The notes below the pieces were generated by a model, which did not search any database, was not told the DNA's origin, and worked only from the letters and a program-made list of their open reading frames with translations. Below, in pieces: positions 49,461-58,249 of a stretch of DNA of 64,000 nt; position 1 is the stretch's first letter; each line of letters starts with the position of its first letter. Origin of the DNA: Mobilibacterium timonense. GTDB lineage: Bacteria > Bacillota > Clostridia > Peptostreptococcales > Anaerovoracaceae. Location of the stretch: contig NZ_FUHN01000008.1 in the NCBI RefSeq assembly GCF_900155555.1, forward strand, positions 661,242 to 725,241, written 5' to 3'. The translations under genes and the position numbers were made by a program.

Positions 49461-50849
49461 ATGTCAGAGAAGTTCAGGACGGAACGCGACACCATGGGCG
49501 AGGTGCAGGTGCCGGCAGACAGGTACTGGGGCGCACAGACCCAGAGGAGCTTTCAGAATTTCAAGGTGGGGGGCCGTATGCCCGAGGAGATAATCAGGGC
49601 CTTCGCAGTCCTCAAGAAGAGCGCGGCCATGGCGAACTGCCGCCTCGGCAACCTCGAACAGGAAAAGGCGGACCTCATAGCCCGCGTCTGCGACGAGATC
49701 CTGGACGGCAGGCTCGACGGGAATTTTCCACTTGTGGTCTACCAGACCGGAAGCGGCACCCAGTCCAACATGAACGTGAACGAGGTCATCGCAAACAGGG
49801 GGAATGAGATCGCTGGGAAGAAGATCCTTCACCCGAACGACGACGTGAACAGATCCCAGAGCTCCAACGACACCTTCCCGACTGCAATGAGCATCGCCTC
49901 TGTCACTTCAATAGAAGAAAATCTCATCCCGGCTCTGGAGAACATGATCGAAACGCTCAAGGGCCTGGAGGAGAAGTACATGCACACCGTCAAGACCGGC
50001 CGCACCCACCTTCAGGATGCGGTGCCGCTCACGTTCGGACAGGAGATCAGTGGCTGGCGGTCGATGATGGAGCACAGCCTGGAAAACATAAGGCTCAGTC
50101 TCAGGGGCCTGGGAGAGACGGCCCTTGGAGGCACAGCTGTAGGCACCGGGCTTAACGCACCGGATGGCTTCGACGAGCTGTCGGCCGGGATAATAAGCGA
50201 GCTGACGGGACACGACTTTTTCACCGCCCCGAACAAATTCCACGCACTCTCTTCGAAGGACGTTTTCGTTTTCGCCCACGGAGCGCTGAAGTCTCTGGCG
50301 GCGGACTTGATGAAGATGGCCAACGACATCCGCTGGCTCGCCAGCGGGCCGAGGTGCGGCCTGGGTGAGATCACCATCCCGTCCAACGAGCCGGGAAGCT
50401 CCATAATGCCAGGAAAGGTCAATCCGACCCAGACCGAGTCCGCAACGATGGTGGCCGTGAGAGTCATGGGCAACGACACGGTGGTCGGCATGGCTGCGTC
50501 CCAGGGGAACTTCCAGCTGAACGTTTTCATGCCCGTGATAGCAGATGCCTTCCTTGAGTCTGCAAGGCTCCTGGCACAGTCGATCACGAGCCTGGAAAAG
50601 AACTGCGTGAGAGGCATCAAGCCGATAGAGAGCAAGATGGAGGAAAACGCGGGAAGATCCCTGATGGTCGCCGCTGCCCTCAACACCCACGTGGGGTACG
50701 AGGCCGGGGCTAAGGCAGCAAAAAAAGCCCACGCAGATGGCACCACCCTCAAGGAGGCGGCGGTGTCCCTGGGGATCTGTACACCGGAAGAATACGACGA
50801 ATGGGTGGACCTTTACCGTATGACTGGAGTGGAGTTTTGTGCACATTAA
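49461..50849 (+). CDS. fumC: Class II fumarate hydratase
   Basis: FumC reversibly hydrates fumarate to malate without an iron-sulfur cluster. It has 462 residues from the ATG at 49461; a GTG three codons earlier is less likely. Features are TERDTMGEVQVPADRYWGAQTQRSFQNF at the N-terminus, TGSGTQSNMNVNEVIANR (about residue 97), HPNDDVNRSQSSNDTFPTAM (about 127), the TGRTHLQDAVPLTFGQE catalytic region (about 180) and the superfamily signature GSSIMPGKVNPTQ (about 313). Members of this superfamily include aspartate ammonia-lyase, but HPNDDVN and the length favour fumarase. It follows the structured RNA with no clear promoter of its own. Confidence 0.92.
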   Translation: MSEKFRTERDTMGEVQVPADRYWGAQTQRSFQNFKVGGRMPEEIIRAFAVLKKSAAMANCRLGNLEQEKADLIARVCDEILDGRLDGNFPLVVYQTGSGTQSNMNVNEVIANRGNEIAGKKILHPNDDVNRSQSSNDTFPTAMSIASVTSIEENLIPALENMIETLKGLEEKYMHTVKTGRTHLQDAVPLTFGQEISGWRSMMEHSLENIRLSLRGLGETALGGTAVGTGLNAPDGFDELSAGIISELTGHDFFTAPNKFHALSSKDVFVFAHGALKSLAADLMKMANDIRWLASGPRCGLGEITIPSNEPGSSIMPGKVNPTQTESATMVAVRVMGNDTVVGMAASQGNFQLNVFMPVIADAFLESARLLAQSITSLEKNCVRGIKPIESKMEENAGRSLMVAAALNTHVGYEAGAKAAKKAHADGTTLKEAAVSLGICTPEEYDEWVDLYRMTGVEFCAH

Positions 50850-50891
50850 GTGACAGAATTCATATAAATAAGTGAACAATTTCCTATAAAA

Positions 50892-50920
50892 TTGAAAAAG
50901 GCTCTTGCAAAAGGTATAAT
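50892..50920 (+). promoter_or_regulatory. Promoter of the cdaA-cdaR-glmM-glmS operon
   Basis: TTGAAA (50892-50897), a 17-nt spacer and TATAAT (50915-50920), about 80 nt before the cdaA ATG. Confidence 0.85.
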
Positions 50921-50998
50921 TTTTAAGATATATTGCCTTGTTATGTTTCAAAATGGCTGACTTCCTCATGGCAGAAGCGCGGAAAGGACTACAGATAA

Positions 50999-51844
50999 AT
51001 GTATGAAGTGATCCTTGGAATAATCAGGAACTTCAGATTTGCAGATGCGGTGGACATCGCCGTGGTCTCCTATGTCATCTACAAGGTGCTGGGATTCATC
51101 AAGGAGACCAGGGCCCAGCAGCTGGTAAGGGGTATCATAATCCTGGTCGTGATATTCTTCCTTTCGGATCTCTTTGACCTGTATCTGCTGAACTGGCTGC
51201 TCAAGAGCGTGGCCACCATGGGAATGTTCGCGCTGGTAGTCCTCTTTCAGCCGGAGATCCGCCGCGGCCTCGAGCAGATGGGCCGCCGGGGGCTGGTGAG
51301 CCAGCAGTTCAAGAGCGTGGACAAGGAACACGCCGTGGAGTTCGTCAGCGCAATGGTGACCGCGATCGACGACTTTTCCGCGACGAGGACAGGCGCTCTC
51401 ATCGCCATCGAGCGCGATACCATGCTGAACGACATAATCGAGACCGGAGCCGTTGTGGACGCAAAGATGTCCGTGCGGCTCATCGAAAACCTCTTTTACG
51501 AGGGATCGCCGCTCCACGACGGCGCGGTGATCATACGAGGAGACAGGATCCACGCCGCAAGCTGCGTTCTGCCTCTCACGGAAAACAAGAACCTCGGCAG
51601 GAACCTGGGCACGCGGCACAGAGCGGGTGTGGGACTGAGTGAGGTATCTGACGCTCTCGTGATCATAGTGTCCGAGGAGTCGGGAGTCATCTCCGTGGCG
51701 GAGGACGGTAAGCTCAGGCGCTTCATGGATCTGAAGTCCATCGAGAAAATGCTTTTGAACATATACCTGCCGCCTGATGAGTCCTTCCAGAGCAGGGTCC
51801 GTTCAATTGCGAAGAGAGGAGGGCACAAGGATGAAGATCAATAA
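50999..51844 (+). CDS. cdaA: Diadenylate cyclase
   Basis: CdaA (DacA) makes the essential second messenger c-di-AMP from two ATP. The 281 residues comprise three N-terminal membrane helices (residues about 10-85) and a DisA_N/DAC domain (about 105-255). The catalytic DGAVII (about residue 174) and GTRHRAGVG (about 205) motifs are intact. The ATG follows AAAGGACTACAGATAA. The cdaR gene overlaps its 3' end by 14 bp, then glmM and glmS follow. This order is conserved in Firmicutes and couples c-di-AMP to cell-wall precursor supply. Confidence 0.96.
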   Translation: MYEVILGIIRNFRFADAVDIAVVSYVIYKVLGFIKETRAQQLVRGIIILVVIFFLSDLFDLYLLNWLLKSVATMGMFALVVLFQPEIRRGLEQMGRRGLVSQQFKSVDKEHAVEFVSAMVTAIDDFSATRTGALIAIERDTMLNDIIETGAVVDAKMSVRLIENLFYEGSPLHDGAVIIRGDRIHAASCVLPLTENKNLGRNLGTRHRAGVGLSEVSDALVIIVSEESGVISVAEDGKLRRFMDLKSIEKMLLNIYLPPDESFQSRVRSIAKRGGHKDEDQ

Positions 51845-53066
51845 GCTCAACCTGCTGCTTTCCATAATAATAGCCTTTGCGGCATGGGTATACGTGGTCT
51901 ACAATGTCAACCCTACCATGACCCGCACGTATCAGAACGTCAACGTACAGGTGACGGGGACGACCCAGCTCTCCGACAGCGGCGCCGCCATAAGCAACGT
52001 CAAGGACACCACGATAGATGTGAAGCTGAGGGCGAGAAGGTCAGTGCTGGACGAGATCTCTTCAAAGGACATCGAAGCCTCGGTGGACGTCTCCCACATG
52101 TCGGTGGGCAGCAACGAAGGAAAGATCAGCATCACCGTTCCTAAGGACACCAAGCTGGTCGGCACCAGCGCCCAGTCCACAACGGTGACGGTGGAGAAGA
52201 AGGATACGAAGACGGTCAAGCTAATCGCTGTCTACAAGACCGCCAGCAGCGACGAGGAGCCGATGCTCACCTCCCAGAGCAAGGATGAGATCAAGATCAC
52301 CGGCGCCGAGAGCCTCGTGGCGTCGGCGACGGCCGCAGAGGTGGTCCTGGACAACGACAAGGTCACGAACAGCGAGAAGACCTTCAGACTTAAAACATAC
52401 GCAGTAAACAGCAACGGCGACAAGATAAAGTACCTGAACACCAGCCCTAAGAAGGTGAAGGTCACCGCCGTGAAGGCCGAGCTCAAGACGGTCAAGCTCA
52501 ACGTGAACACGGAGAACGACCAGGACGAGCAGTACCAGCGCAAGGTGGATGCTCCGTCCCAGGTGACCATCAAGGGCAAGGCCAAGGACATCAAGAACAT
52601 CACGTCGGTGGACACCAGGCCCATAGATCTCTCGGAGATCACCCAGGATACCACCATGGACATAGAGTACGACCTGCCTGACGGCGTCGCCATCGCCAAT
52701 TCCTCCATCGGAGCGAAGCTGACCATCAAGGTGAGCGGCGTGGGCACCAGGACGTTCAACGTGGCGGCAGGAAACATAACCGTCACAGGCCTCTTATCGG
52801 GTCTTTCCGGGTCAGTGCAGTCGTCGGCTACGGTGACGGTAACTGGTACCGAGGACCAGCTCAGCAAGCTGTCCGCGTCCAATTTCACACTCACAGTGGA
52901 TGCTTCAGGCCTCACCGCCGGGCAGCACTCGCTGACGCCTTCCGTGAGAGTCACGGGAGTAACGGGAGTCAGCGCGGTGAGCAGCGGTGTGACCGTGAAC
53001 ATATACAGCAGCTCCGGAACATCAGGAGGGAGCAGCACTGGCACCTCTGATGAGGGGAACCAGTAA
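51831..53066 (+). CDS. cdaR: CdaA regulator, YbbR-domain protein
   Basis: CdaR modulates CdaA from the outer face of the membrane. From the ATG at 51831 (AGAGGAGG upstream) it has 411 residues. One N-terminal membrane anchor (KLNLLLSIIIAFAAWVYVVYN, residues 5-25) is followed by about four beta-rich YbbR-type repeats, with recurring patterns such as TRTYQNVNVQVTG, EKTFRLKTYAVN and TRTFNVAAGNITVTG. The C-terminal 20 residues are Ser/Gly/Thr-rich. Translational coupling with cdaA is indicated by the 14-bp overlap. Confidence 0.92.
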   Translation: MKINKLNLLLSIIIAFAAWVYVVYNVNPTMTRTYQNVNVQVTGTTQLSDSGAAISNVKDTTIDVKLRARRSVLDEISSKDIEASVDVSHMSVGSNEGKISITVPKDTKLVGTSAQSTTVTVEKKDTKTVKLIAVYKTASSDEEPMLTSQSKDEIKITGAESLVASATAAEVVLDNDKVTNSEKTFRLKTYAVNSNGDKIKYLNTSPKKVKVTAVKAELKTVKLNVNTENDQDEQYQRKVDAPSQVTIKGKAKDIKNITSVDTRPIDLSEITQDTTMDIEYDLPDGVAIANSSIGAKLTIKVSGVGTRTFNVAAGNITVTGLLSGLSGSVQSSATVTVTGTEDQLSKLSASNFTLTVDASGLTAGQHSLTPSVRVTGVTGVSAVSSGVTVNIYSSSGTSGGSSTGTSDEGNQ

Positions 53067-53134
53067 AATGACCGGCGGGAGACCGCCGGAAGCACGTTTC
53101 AGAAAAATATTTTAGAAAGACAGGAAGATCGTAA

Positions 53135-54493
53135 ATGGGAAGATTGTTCGGAACAGATGGTGTCAGGGGCGTGGCAAACAAGGAGCTCACAGCATCCCTG
53201 GCCTTTGATATCGGAAAGGCAGCAGCCTTTGTGCTCGGAAAAGGGAGCGGAAGGCCGCTCTTCGTTATAGGCCGCGATACCAGAGTCTCCGGAGATATGC
53301 TGGAGAACGCCCTCACCGCGGGAGTCCTTTCCGTGGGCGGGAACGTGCTCAAGCTCGGAGTGATCCCTACTCCGGCCGTGGCATATCTGGTAAAACACTA
53401 CAACGCAGATGCCGGAGTTGTCATCTCCGCATCGCACAACTCTTTTGAATACAACGGAATAAAGCTTTTCAACGGCGACGGCTTCAAGCTGGACGACTCC
53501 ATCGAAGAGCAGATAGAGGATATCATCCTGGCCAGGGAGTTCGTGCATCCTGAATTCGTTGGCGACAAGCTGGGAAAATGCCTGGAGGCCGGAGACGACG
53601 CCCTGGACGTATACACTAAGTTCCTCCTCAGCACCATAGACATTAGGCTGGACGGAGTGAAGGTGGTACTGGACACGGCCAACGGTGCGTCTTATAGAAC
53701 GGCAGGCATAGTGTACAAGGCCCTCGGAGCCGACGTGCACATGATCGCAGACGATCCCGACGGTATCAACATCAACGACCACTGCGGATCCACCCACCCG
53801 GAGGACCTCATGAAAGAGGTGGTGAGGCAGAAGGCCGACATCGGCATGGCCTACGACGGAGACGCGGACAGGTTGGTGATCGTTGACGACAAGGGACGTC
53901 TCCTGGACGGAGACCGCATCATGTGCATCTGCGGCAAGATGCTCAAGGACAAGGGAGAGCTCCCGGACGGTCTGGTGACGGCCACGGTGATGAGCAACAT
54001 AGGTTTCCACAAGTACCTGGAGGACAACGACATGAAGTCAGAGGTCACGAAGGTGGGAGACCGGTACGTTCTGGAGTCCATGCTCAAGACGGGATCGGTC
54101 CTGGGCGGAGAGCAGTCCGGACACATGATCTTCCTGAACTACACCACCACGGGAGACGGAGTCCTCTCTTCTCTCCAGTTCGTGAATGCATGGCAGGCGT
54201 CGGGAAAGAAAGTCAGCGAGCTCAGAGATGAGATAACCATATATCCTCAGGCCCTGGTGAACGCCAGAGTCAGGACCGACAGCAAGAGCGCGGCCATGGA
54301 GGACGAGGAGGTCATGGCCAAGGTCAGAGAGACGGAAGAAAAGCTGGGTGACACCGGAAGAGTCCTCATCAGACCTTCTGGAACAGAGCCTCTGGTGAGA
54401 GTCATGATCGAAGGAGAGGACGAGGACGTCATCCACGGCTATGCCCAGGACATAGCAGATATAATACTGGGAAAATTCGGAGAAGAAAACTAG
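53135..54493 (+). CDS. glmM: Phosphoglucosamine mutase
   Basis: GlmM interconverts glucosamine-6-phosphate and glucosamine-1-phosphate for UDP-GlcNAc synthesis. It has 452 residues. The family start GRLFGTDGVRGVANKELT is followed by the phosphoserine loop VISASHNSFEYNGIKLF (Ser at about residue 102), the Mg2+ loop AYDGDADRLVIVD (about 243), GGEQSGHMIF (about 327) and the phosphate-binding RPSGTEPLVRVM (about 410). The substitution of SFEYN for the usual PFEDN downstream of SASHN is minor. It precedes glmS by 12 bp. In other Firmicutes GlmM binds and inhibits CdaA. Confidence 0.96.
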   Translation: MGRLFGTDGVRGVANKELTASLAFDIGKAAAFVLGKGSGRPLFVIGRDTRVSGDMLENALTAGVLSVGGNVLKLGVIPTPAVAYLVKHYNADAGVVISASHNSFEYNGIKLFNGDGFKLDDSIEEQIEDIILAREFVHPEFVGDKLGKCLEAGDDALDVYTKFLLSTIDIRLDGVKVVLDTANGASYRTAGIVYKALGADVHMIADDPDGININDHCGSTHPEDLMKEVVRQKADIGMAYDGDADRLVIVDDKGRLLDGDRIMCICGKMLKDKGELPDGLVTATVMSNIGFHKYLEDNDMKSEVTKVGDRYVLESMLKTGSVLGGEQSGHMIFLNYTTTGDGVLSSLQFVNAWQASGKKVSELRDEITIYPQALVNARVRTDSKSAAMEDEEVMAKVRETEEKLGDTGRVLIRPSGTEPLVRVMIEGEDEDVIHGYAQDIADIILGKFGEEN

Positions 54494-54505
54494 CAGGAGG
54501 TTTGT

Positions 54506-56338
54506 ATGTGCGGCATCGTCGGCTTCGTAGGAAGCACAGAACCACAGAACATAATAGTGGAGGGCTTGAAAAAGCTCGAATACAGAGGATATGACTCGGC
54601 CGGGATCGCCGTCGTGAACGAAGGCGGCATCACGGTCAGGAAGCACGTGGGAGAGATCAAGAACCTGGAGGCGCTCATCGGCAACGAGCATCTGGGTGGA
54701 AGAGTGGGGATCGGCCACACGAGATGGGCCACCCACGGAGCACCGTCCACGGTGAACGCCCATCCTCACCAGGATCAGGCGGGCAGGATCGCCCTGGTCC
54801 ACAACGGGCTCATAGAGAACTATCTCGAGCTGAAGGGAGAGCTGCTGGAGGAGGGCGTCCAGTTCAAGAGCGAGACGGACACCGAAGTAGCCGCCCAGCT
54901 CATCGGAAAATACTACGGACAGTGCCATGACCTCAAGGAGGCGCTGGACAAGGCGGTGAGCCGCATGGAAGGCGCTTTTGCGCTTGGCCTCGTCGCGGCG
55001 GACAGGCCGGACACGCTGGTGGCCTACAGGAAAAATGCACCGCTGGTGGTGGGCATAGGCAAGGGCTTCAACATGATAGCCTCCGACTTCGCCCCGCTTC
55101 TCGAATACACCAAGGATGTGTATCTCCTGGAGAACGGTGACACGGTAGTGCTCACCGCGGACACTGTGGACATCTTCGACGAGGACGACAAGAAGGTAGA
55201 GCGTGAGACCCTCCACATCAAGTGGAACGTAGACGCCGCGGAAAAGGGCGACTACGAGTTCTTCATGATGAAGGAGATCCACGAACAGCCTCAGGGCATT
55301 CGTGAGACCCTGAACAGGAACATAGACGAGAACGGCAGGATCAGCCTTTACGGAATCGACCTCACGGCTGAGGATCTGGCGAGATTCAACAAGATATACA
55401 TCGTTGCATGCGGAACAGCCTACCACGCGGGTCTCGTGGGCCGGTACCTGATCGAAAAGCTGGCCAGGATCCCCGTGGAGGTGGACATAGCCTCCGAGTT
55501 CAGATACAGAGATCCGTTCGTGGATGACAAGACCCTGTTCATCGCCATCAGCCAGTCGGGAGAGACCGCGGACACGCTTGAAGCGTTGAGGCTGGCCGGC
55601 AGGAAAGGCGCGAGGATCCTCTCCATAGTCAACGTGGTGGGATCCTCAGTTGCAAGGGAATCCGACGACGTGTTCTACACCTGGGCGGGCCCGGAGATCG
55701 CAGTGGCCTCCACCAAGGCCTACACGACCCAGCTCCTCTGCCTGTATATCTTGGCTCTCCACTTCGCTGACCTGAGAGGGACGGTAGACGAGGAGTACTA
55801 CGATCACTTCATAGATGAGTTAAAAGCCATCCCGGAGAAGCAGGAAGAGGTACTGAAGACCGAAGACACCATGAAGGCTCTGGCCGCGAACTACTACGAC
55901 AGAGATCAGGTGTTTTTCATAGGAAGAGGGCTGGACTCCAGCGTTGCCTATGAGGGCTCTCTGAAGCTCAAGGAGATATCATACATCAACTCCTTCGCCA
56001 TCGCGGCTGGAGAGCTGAAGCACGGCACCATCGCCCTGATGGAGCCGAGGACGATCGTCTTCGCACTGGCTACACAGGACCGCCTCTTCGAGAAGATGGT
56101 GTCAAACATCCAGGAGGTCAAGGCGAGGAACGCGCAGGTGATCTCCATTGCCAAGGAGGGGAACACAGAGATCGAAAAGCATTCGAACAAGGTGATCTAC
56201 CTGCCTCAGTGCATGGACGAGATGACACCGCTCCTGAGCGTGCTGCCGCTCCAGCTGTACGCGTATTATGTGGCTAAGGACAAGGGATACGACATAGACA
56301 AGCCGAGAAATCTGGCAAAGAGCGTCACCGTCGAGTAA
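54506..56338 (+). CDS. glmS: Glutamine-fructose-6-phosphate aminotransferase (isomerising)
   Basis: GlmS makes glucosamine-6-phosphate, the entry step to amino sugars. It has 610 residues. The N-terminal nucleophile is Cys2 (MCGIVGFVGS), with GYDSAGIAV, GHTRWATHGAP and HNGLIENY in the glutaminase domain (1-240). Two SIS domains follow (about 290-420 and 460-600: ACGTAYHAGLVG, SQSGETADTLEALR, GRGLDSSVAYEGSLKLKEISY) and the C-terminus is KPRNLAKSVTVE. AGGAGG precedes the ATG. The 12-bp gap from glmM leaves no room for a glmS ribozyme, so control must come through the operon promoter or other means. Confidence 0.97.
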   Translation: MCGIVGFVGSTEPQNIIVEGLKKLEYRGYDSAGIAVVNEGGITVRKHVGEIKNLEALIGNEHLGGRVGIGHTRWATHGAPSTVNAHPHQDQAGRIALVHNGLIENYLELKGELLEEGVQFKSETDTEVAAQLIGKYYGQCHDLKEALDKAVSRMEGAFALGLVAADRPDTLVAYRKNAPLVVGIGKGFNMIASDFAPLLEYTKDVYLLENGDTVVLTADTVDIFDEDDKKVERETLHIKWNVDAAEKGDYEFFMMKEIHEQPQGIRETLNRNIDENGRISLYGIDLTAEDLARFNKIYIVACGTAYHAGLVGRYLIEKLARIPVEVDIASEFRYRDPFVDDKTLFIAISQSGETADTLEALRLAGRKGARILSIVNVVGSSVARESDDVFYTWAGPEIAVASTKAYTTQLLCLYILALHFADLRGTVDEEYYDHFIDELKAIPEKQEEVLKTEDTMKALAANYYDRDQVFFIGRGLDSSVAYEGSLKLKEISYINSFAIAAGELKHGTIALMEPRTIVFALATQDRLFEKMVSNIQEVKARNAQVISIAKEGNTEIEKHSNKVIYLPQCMDEMTPLLSVLPLQLYAYYVAKDKGYDIDKPRNLAKSVTVE

Positions 56339-56444
56339 CGGGCGATGCCTTATCGATGCCTTATCTGGCCGGGCGCCGGCCGGAGGCAGAGTGATCTGCG
56401 AATTACAGTAATTTCTATGGAAAGACAGGGGAAGATATCGAAGG

Positions 56445-58166
56445 ATGAGTTCAGGCTTTGATCTCACAAATGAAGCTTTTGCGGAATACTGCAGGTGGCT
56501 GCGGGTCAAGACCATGGATCCGAAGACCCGCCGGGAGATCCAGTCCATGATCACGGACTCCGAGATGATCGACCAGCGGTTCAGCTCCAGGCTGGCATTT
56601 GGCACGGCCGGGCTCCGGGCCCCGGAAGGCGCCGGCACCAACAGGATGAACCCGTACACCGTGGCCGCAGCCGCAAGGGGATTTGCCCGCTGGATCAAGG
56701 CTAACGGCGGTGCCGACAAGGGGATAATGATCTCCTATGATTCAAGGCACAGCTCCAGGGAGTTTGCCGAGATGACCGCAAGAATGGCGGCGGACGAGGG
56801 GGTCCAGGTATATCTCTCCGATACCCTCAGACCGGTACCGATGCTTTCCTACGGAATAGTAAAATACGGGGCGGCCGGGGGCGTCATGATAACAGCCTCT
56901 CACAACCCTCCTGAATATAACGGCTTCAAGGCCTATGGGGCCGACGGGGCCCAGCTGATGCCTGAGGAGGCCGCACAGGTCAGCGCCTGCATCGAGGGCC
57001 TAGGGGACATCTTTCAGATAATAGCGAGGTCATTGTCCCTCCGCCAGCTTCTCCACAACGAGATGATCGTATACGTGGGAGAGGAGCTGGACGACAGCTA
57101 TGAGCAGCTGCTGATGGACAGGCTGAATTCAAGTCTCGTGCATGAGGAGGCCAAGAGGGATCTCAGGATAGTGTACACGCCGCTCAACGGGGCGGGCAAC
57201 GTGCCGGTTAGAAGGGTGCTGGAGAGCATGGGATTCCACTCTGTGATGGTGGTCCCTGATCAGGAGCTCCCGGACGGTGATTTTCCGACTCTCCGGGTCC
57301 CGAATCCCGAGAGGGAGGACACTTTCCAGCTTGCTATCGAGATGGCCGAAAGAGAAAACGCAGACATTGTCATTGCCACGGATCCCGACGCCGATCGCCT
57401 GGGGATCGCCCTTCCGGATGATTCCGGGGAGTACAGGGTCCTCACGGGGAACCAGATAGGAACTCTCCTCATGGAGTTCATCCTGGGAGGCAGAGCCATT
57501 CAGGGGCGCCTGAAGGGAGACGAGTTCTCGGTTGTTTCGGTGGTCTCCACGAAAATGCCTGAGTTCATATGCAGGCGTTACGGCGTGGAGCTCACGGAGA
57601 CGCTGACCGGATCCAGGTACACGGCAGAGGCCATCCGCCAGGGCAGATCTGAAGGAAAGAGATTTGTCATGGGCTTCGAAGAAGGAAACGGCTACATGCT
57701 GGACACAGGGATCCTGGATAAGGACGGAGTGGCCGCGGCCGCCGTGATAGCGGAGATGTCCGCCATGTCCCGCGCCAGTGGAAGAAGGCTTTACGACCAG
57801 CTGGACAGCATATATTCGCTGTATAGTTATCCGGCGGAAAAGAGGTTTTCCGTCCAGTTGAAAGGACCCGACATCACCGGCACCATGGAGGCAGTAATGA
57901 ACAGCCTCCGGAAGGAAAGGCCGGATCTGGGAGACGAAATAGAGATCACCAGGGTCAGGGACTACCTGCCCGAGACCAACATGCTGTACTATCACCTCGG
58001 CGGCGCCGAAGGCAACGACTGGCTTGCCATAAGACCTTCCGGCACAGAACCGAAGCTGAAAGTGTATATGGGGATGTACGGAGAGAAAGAAGAGGCAGAA
58101 CAGAAACTGGCAGATGTATATCAAAGAGTGAAGGAGAGGATAGCTGCTGTTCTTGACAGCCTGTGA
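56445..58166 (+). CDS. Phosphoglucomutase/phosphomannomutase family protein
   Basis: This 573-residue alpha-D-phosphohexomutase is of the long (PgcA-like) type that interconverts glucose-1- and glucose-6-phosphate or the mannose equivalents. Motifs are LAFGTAGLRAPEGAGTNRMN (about residue 50), the phosphoserine loop MITASHNPPEYNGFKAYG (about 148), the metal loop IATDPDADRLGIAL (about 306), the sugar-specificity loop GFEEGNGYML (about 408) and RPSGTEPKLKVY (about 530). GEEGNG-type loops fit glucose or mannose substrates. It lies 106 bp after glmS, probably as a separate transcript. A promoter for the glycan cluster begins inside its last codons. Confidence 0.92.
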   Translation: MSSGFDLTNEAFAEYCRWLRVKTMDPKTRREIQSMITDSEMIDQRFSSRLAFGTAGLRAPEGAGTNRMNPYTVAAAARGFARWIKANGGADKGIMISYDSRHSSREFAEMTARMAADEGVQVYLSDTLRPVPMLSYGIVKYGAAGGVMITASHNPPEYNGFKAYGADGAQLMPEEAAQVSACIEGLGDIFQIIARSLSLRQLLHNEMIVYVGEELDDSYEQLLMDRLNSSLVHEEAKRDLRIVYTPLNGAGNVPVRRVLESMGFHSVMVVPDQELPDGDFPTLRVPNPEREDTFQLAIEMAERENADIVIATDPDADRLGIALPDDSGEYRVLTGNQIGTLLMEFILGGRAIQGRLKGDEFSVVSVVSTKMPEFICRRYGVELTETLTGSRYTAEAIRQGRSEGKRFVMGFEEGNGYMLDTGILDKDGVAAAAVIAEMSAMSRASGRRLYDQLDSIYSLYSYPAEKRFSVQLKGPDITGTMEAVMNSLRKERPDLGDEIEITRVRDYLPETNMLYYHLGGAEGNDWLAIRPSGTEPKLKVYMGMYGEKEEAEQKLADVYQRVKERIAAVLDSL

Positions 58167-58180
58167 CAGGGTGCTATACA
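58153..58180 (+). promoter_or_regulatory. Promoter of the surface-glycan cluster
   Basis: TTGACA (58153-58158), a 16-nt spacer and TATACA (58175-58180). The -35 lies inside the end of the mutase gene. Confidence 0.6.
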
Positions 58181-58249
58181 ATTACAAGAATTTTGCTTAT
58201 ATACTGTAGCGGATGAAATAGCTAGTTGTTTATTGGTTAGAGATATAAA

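Noticed and set aside
54494..54505. glmS ribozyme
   Set aside because: Only 12 bp separate glmM and glmS, filled by the ribosome-binding site. There is no room for the ribozyme.
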